The notes under the pieces: model-generated
What the model saw: the letters and a program-made list of their open reading frames with translations, nothing else
Told to the model about the DNA's origin: nothing
Database searches by the model: none
Position numbers and translations under genes: made by a program
Shown here: piece by piece, positions 53,332-55,350 of the stretch
Layout of the letters: the number at the start of each line of letters is the position of its first letter
How positions within the stretch are numbered: the stretch's first letter is position 1
DNA from: Bacteroidota bacterium
GTDB taxonomy: Bacteria > Bacteroidota > Bacteroidia > B-17B0 > Aurantibacillaceae
Direction: 5' to 3'
Assembly (NCBI GenBank): GCA_018267475.1
Contig: JAFDYI010000001.1
Coordinates: 1 to 55,350 of the forward strand
Length of the DNA stretch: 55,350 bases

Positions 53332-53347
53332 TATTGTAGTACATTCG
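53317..53347 (+). promoter_or_regulatory. Promoter in repeat copy 1
   Basis: TTG (53317-53319), a 20-base spacer and TACATTCG (53340-53347), one mismatch from consensus. ATG 53353 follows five bases later, with a 23-codon frame; GTG 53357 opens the 42-residue frame. Confidence 0.5.
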
Positions 53348-53356
53348 CATTTATGA

Positions 53357-53485
53357 GTGTCTGCTATCTTATCAAAGGCCGGAAAAACAAAAGAGCTTAC
53401 CCTCTGCTTGATTGCGCTAAATAAACAATTAGAAGCACAACAAAAATTAATTGAAGCATTAACTAAAAAAGTATCTGAAAAATAA
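53357..53485 (+). CDS. Possible small helical peptide (42 aa)
   Basis: A GTG-started frame, below normal length cut-offs, ends at TAA 53483-53485. The second half is a regular charged helix (LNKQLEAQQKLIEALTKKVSEK), which looks like a coiled coil and is not expected by chance. A competing ATG at 53353 opens a 23-codon frame. It could be a fragment of an older gene, since upstream coding sequence is absent. It lies 31 bases before the lipoprotein gene and may act as its leader. Confidence 0.35.
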   Translation: MSAILSKAGKTKELTLCLIALNKQLEAQQKLIEALTKKVSEK

Positions 53486-53516
53486 TTTATTTCCCTTAAT
53501 TAATAGAGAAACATTT

Positions 53517-54452
53517 ATGTTTACTGATAAAAAACATATTGCTTTTTACGCAACTATACTTGCGGTTGTTGTTTTGTTTTTTGCATTCTCTTGCAAAAAG
53601 GATAGAAGTATTGTAGATAACAATTGTAATAATATGGGTGCTAATGCTAATTTTAAAATTTACGAGCGATTTTTAACCGATTCTATCGAGGCGGATACTT
53701 TAAGTGCAAGTGGGTTATATAGATTGTATCCAAATATTATCTCTGATAGTTTTAATTATAAATGGACTATTAAAAGTTCAAGTTATTTTGGAACTAGCGC
53801 ACTTACTTATTTAGAGATAGATAATAGTAGCTACAACAATCATTTACCATCTTCACAAACGTATTCTGTTACTTTAACAGTAAGTCTAAAAAACAGAAGT
53901 AATTGTAATAATATAAAGGAAGTAGACAGCATTTCTAAAAGGTTTTATATATGGCCTTGTGAGCAAGGAAATTGTTATAATGGCGGATTTCCTACAACCT
54001 ATACATTAAGTGCACCAGTAAATTATTGGCCAATATGGGGCTCATTTAAAGGGCAAACCAAAAACGATCCTACTACAGTTAGAATTGTTACAATCTTTGA
54101 TACACTTGGCGTTATACCAAATCAATCGTGTGAAGGTTCATTAGCAGGACAAACAGGCAGAATATCAGTGTTAAGAAATATTCCATATAATAATTGGAAT
54201 AGTTTAAAATGCTCTTCGGGTTTAAGTTTATATGGAAGCATATCTGCCCCTAGTGGTGGGGCTTGCGAAACCTTTTTTTACACGAATGGTTTTACATCAT
54301 CAAATTGTTGTAATGGCGGGCAAATGCCTTATTTAAATGGTAAAGCATATCTTGATTTAAATAATAGCAACATGATTATTATTGACTATCAATATAAAGA
54401 CACTTTGACCGGTATATTAATTAACGATCAGTTTAAAGGATTAAGAATATAA
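53517..54452 (+). CDS. Lipoprotein with PKD-like region (311 aa)
   Basis: An N-terminal signal ends in a lipobox, FAFSC (Cys 26), followed by KKD. Residues about 45-145 resemble a PKD-like beta domain (NYKWTIKSSSYFG and SSQTYSVTLTVSL). The C-terminal part has several cysteines and TNGFTSSNCCNGGQMPYLNGKAYLD, and no family I can name. Composition is more A/T-rich and Asn-rich than the neighbouring large surface protein, which suggests a different origin. It is probably surface-exposed. Confidence 0.7.
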   Translation: MFTDKKHIAFYATILAVVVLFFAFSCKKDRSIVDNNCNNMGANANFKIYERFLTDSIEADTLSASGLYRLYPNIISDSFNYKWTIKSSSYFGTSALTYLEIDNSSYNNHLPSSQTYSVTLTVSLKNRSNCNNIKEVDSISKRFYIWPCEQGNCYNGGFPTTYTLSAPVNYWPIWGSFKGQTKNDPTTVRIVTIFDTLGVIPNQSCEGSLAGQTGRISVLRNIPYNNWNSLKCSSGLSLYGSISAPSGGACETFFYTNGFTSSNCCNGGQMPYLNGKAYLDLNNSNMIIIDYQYKDTLTGILINDQFKGLRI

Positions 54453-54639
54453 TAAAAATCATTGTTGTCCGACAAAAACACAAAATAAGTTTAAAATCTT
54501 TTAGAGGGGTTGATTTTGTTGAATCGCGTTGTTATTTTTAAAAGTGAAGCCCCCTTATGTGTCAAAGAGGTCTAACTTTGTTTGATGGATGTTGGTTAAA
54601 ACCTCCCATTTAGCTTCTGGATTTTTTAGGAATTTGAAT
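54453..54639. other. Intergenic stretch without recognisable gene
   Basis: Both strands show only short frames. A TAACTTTG at 54572-54579 matches the -7 consensus but lacks a TTG box. I see no terminator of convincing strength. Confidence 0.4.
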
Positions 54640-54828
54640 AAACCCAGATTATGCGTTAGGCAATTTTTGCTCCGTTATTTTGACCTGTATCCCTTGATAA
54701 CATTGGTGTTTCTAAAATTCAATTTCTAATGCTATGCATTAGGAAAGGTGATAGATAAAATCTTCCGAAGCCATTGCTATTACTATGTTTCACAAGTAAT
54801 GAACGGGGCTAATGCATAATCTGGGTTT
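54640..54828. mobile_element. Candidate MITE-like element with 20-bp terminal inverted repeats
   Basis: AAACCCAGATTATGCGTTAG at 54640-54659 is the inverse, with one mismatch, of the sequence at 54809-54828. The 189-base interior has no gene but a palindrome, CTAATGC-TAT-GCATTAG (54726-54742), that repeats part of the terminus. A 3-base direct repeat (AAT) flanks both ends. The right end coincides with the start of repeat copy 2. It may be a non-autonomous transposon or a remnant. Confidence 0.5.
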
Positions 54829-54899
54829 AATTTTTGTTTTTTACTACCAATAAAGTTAAATAATTGTTAATTATTCAAATTGAGTTGTTTTTAACAAAA
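54826..54899 (+). repeat. 74-bp direct repeat, copy 2 (promoter-bearing)
   Basis: Second copy of 53258-53331, offset 1,568 bases, one mismatch. It begins at the inner side of the MITE-like right end. Confidence 0.85.
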
Positions 54900-54915
54900 A
54901 TGCATATTATCTTTG
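54885..54915 (+). promoter_or_regulatory. Promoter in repeat copy 2
   Basis: TTG (54885-54887), a 20-base spacer and TATCTTTG (54908-54915) match consensus. ATG 54921 follows after five bases and leads directly into the heptanucleotide tandem repeat. Confidence 0.65.
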
Positions 54916-54943
54916 TCTTTATGAGTATTTACTATACTAATTA

Positions 54944-55025
54944 CCGCAGACCGCAGACCGCAGACCGCAGACCGCAGACCGCAGACCGCAGACCGCAGAC
55001 CGCAGACCGCAGACCGCAGACCGCA
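54944..55025. repeat. Heptanucleotide tandem repeat CCGCAGA, about 11.7 copies
   Basis: Perfect CCGCAGA units run through 82 bases. Seven is not a multiple of three, so a change of one unit shifts any reading frame. The frame from ATG 54921 crosses it as RRPQTAD repeats and stops at 55032-55034 (37 residues). The GC content is much higher than that of its surroundings. Confidence 0.9.
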
Positions 55026-55063
55026 ACAAAATAAAAGCGGTAAAGGTACTTTTTTTTACTTCT

Positions 55064-55215
55064 GTACATTGTATTTTCTGCCTTGTAGGTTGTGCACTGT
55101 CCTTTCTGTATGCTGTACTTTGTATGTTGTGCATACTCTGCGCGGATCGCCCCTTCATATATCGCGGTACAATATACACAACCTACAGCATACAATGTGC
55201 AATATACAGCATACA
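55064..55215. repeat. Mosaic of inverted short words (potential large hairpin)
   Basis: Words on the left recur inverted on the right: ACATTGTA (55066-55073) with 55191-55198, GTAGGTTGTG (55085-55094) with 55177-55186, and TGTATGCTGTA (55107-55117) with 55184-55194 and 55205-55215. Spacing is irregular, so it is an imperfect foldback. It lies in the leader of the last gene. Confidence 0.6.
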
Positions 55216-55245
55216 ACAAAAAATAACCTTTAAATCCACATCTAT

Positions 55246-55350
55246 ATGAAAAAAATACATACCTTAGCACTAAGTTTGATAACAGCAAGCACCTGCTTCT
55301 CCCAAAGCGGACAAAAATGGGCTACAGGAGGCAACAGCTTATCTAACAGC
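55246..55350 (+). CDS. Start of a secreted protein, truncated by the window end
   Basis: ATG 55246 opens a frame of 35 codons that is still open at the window edge. The first 20 residues are a signal peptide (MKKIHTLALSLITASTCFSQ), then SGQKWATGGNSLSNS. The WxTGGNxxxxS start is found in many Bacteroidota secreted or tail-collar-like proteins that end in a T9SS or fibre-type domain. The product cannot be named from this fragment. Confidence 0.65.
   Translation, partial: MKKIHTLALSLITASTCFSQSGQKWATGGNSLSNS

Noticed and set aside
54944-55025. Heptamer repeat as a CRISPR or telomere-like array
   Set aside because: Units are contiguous with no spacers and occur once in the interior of a chromosome; a simple tandem repeat explains it.

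Overview
The window reads as chromosome from a member of the Bacteroidota. The signs are: promoters of the TTG-N(17-23)-TAnnTTTG type, no Shine-Dalgarno sequences, two proteins with type IX secretion (T9SS) sorting domains, a complete alternative complex III operon, and A/T-rich intergenic DNA. No 16S rRNA is present, so genus and family are not called.

Region 1 (1 to about 7,890) is the right part of an integrated element whose left end lies outside the window. It holds a run of rightward genes: a 248-residue soluble protein (candidate capsid protein), at least seven very small single-span membrane proteins, a lysozyme-like protein, a holin-like protein and a secreted spike-like protein. These are followed by a GIY-YIG endonuclease, then a leftward lipoprotein and a leftward tyrosine recombinase. 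The recombinase faces the 3' end of an initiator tRNA-fMet gene, across a region with phased TGCTACAA repeats. I read this as a provirus of a tailless, membrane-containing phage (PM2-like or FLiP-like in lifestyle). That is inference from architecture, not homology. Within it, an in-frame A_AAA_AAG slippery heptamer would join a membrane anchor to the lysozyme domain by -1 frameshifting.

Region 2 (about 7.9 to 17.3 kb) is host DNA: the tRNA, a leftward operon (Nramp transporter fused to a universal-stress domain, HAD phosphatase, DUF1761 membrane protein, glycosyltransferase), a divergent FAD oxidoreductase, an orphan promoter, a pair of tandem paralogous secreted proteins, an MFS transporter and an RDD protein. 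Region 3 (17.3 to 23.5 kb) is a tight SpoIIM/DUF4129/DUF4350/MoxR/DUF58 operon. Region 4 (23.5 to 27.7 kb) carries a T9SS cargo protein, a pseudouridine synthase with a repetitive tail, YraN and a DUF4412-type protein.

Region 5 (27.8 to 39.5 kb) is the respiratory operon: alternative complex III (actA-F) followed by cytochrome oxidase subunits II and I. Together they would take electrons from quinol to oxygen. It ends in a strong terminator whose T-tract overlaps the promoter of rho. Region 6 (39.5 to 48.8 kb) contains rho with a Q/N-rich insert, a GlcD-type oxidase, a serine hydrolase, a CoA transferase, a sirtuin and a NifU-type Fe-S protein. Region 7 (49 to 55.35 kb) holds a 1,359-residue repetitive T9SS surface protein. 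Beyond it is a repeat-rich accessory stretch: a duplicated promoter, a MITE-like inverted repeat, a heptanucleotide tandem repeat, a lipoprotein, and the start of a secreted protein cut by the window edge.
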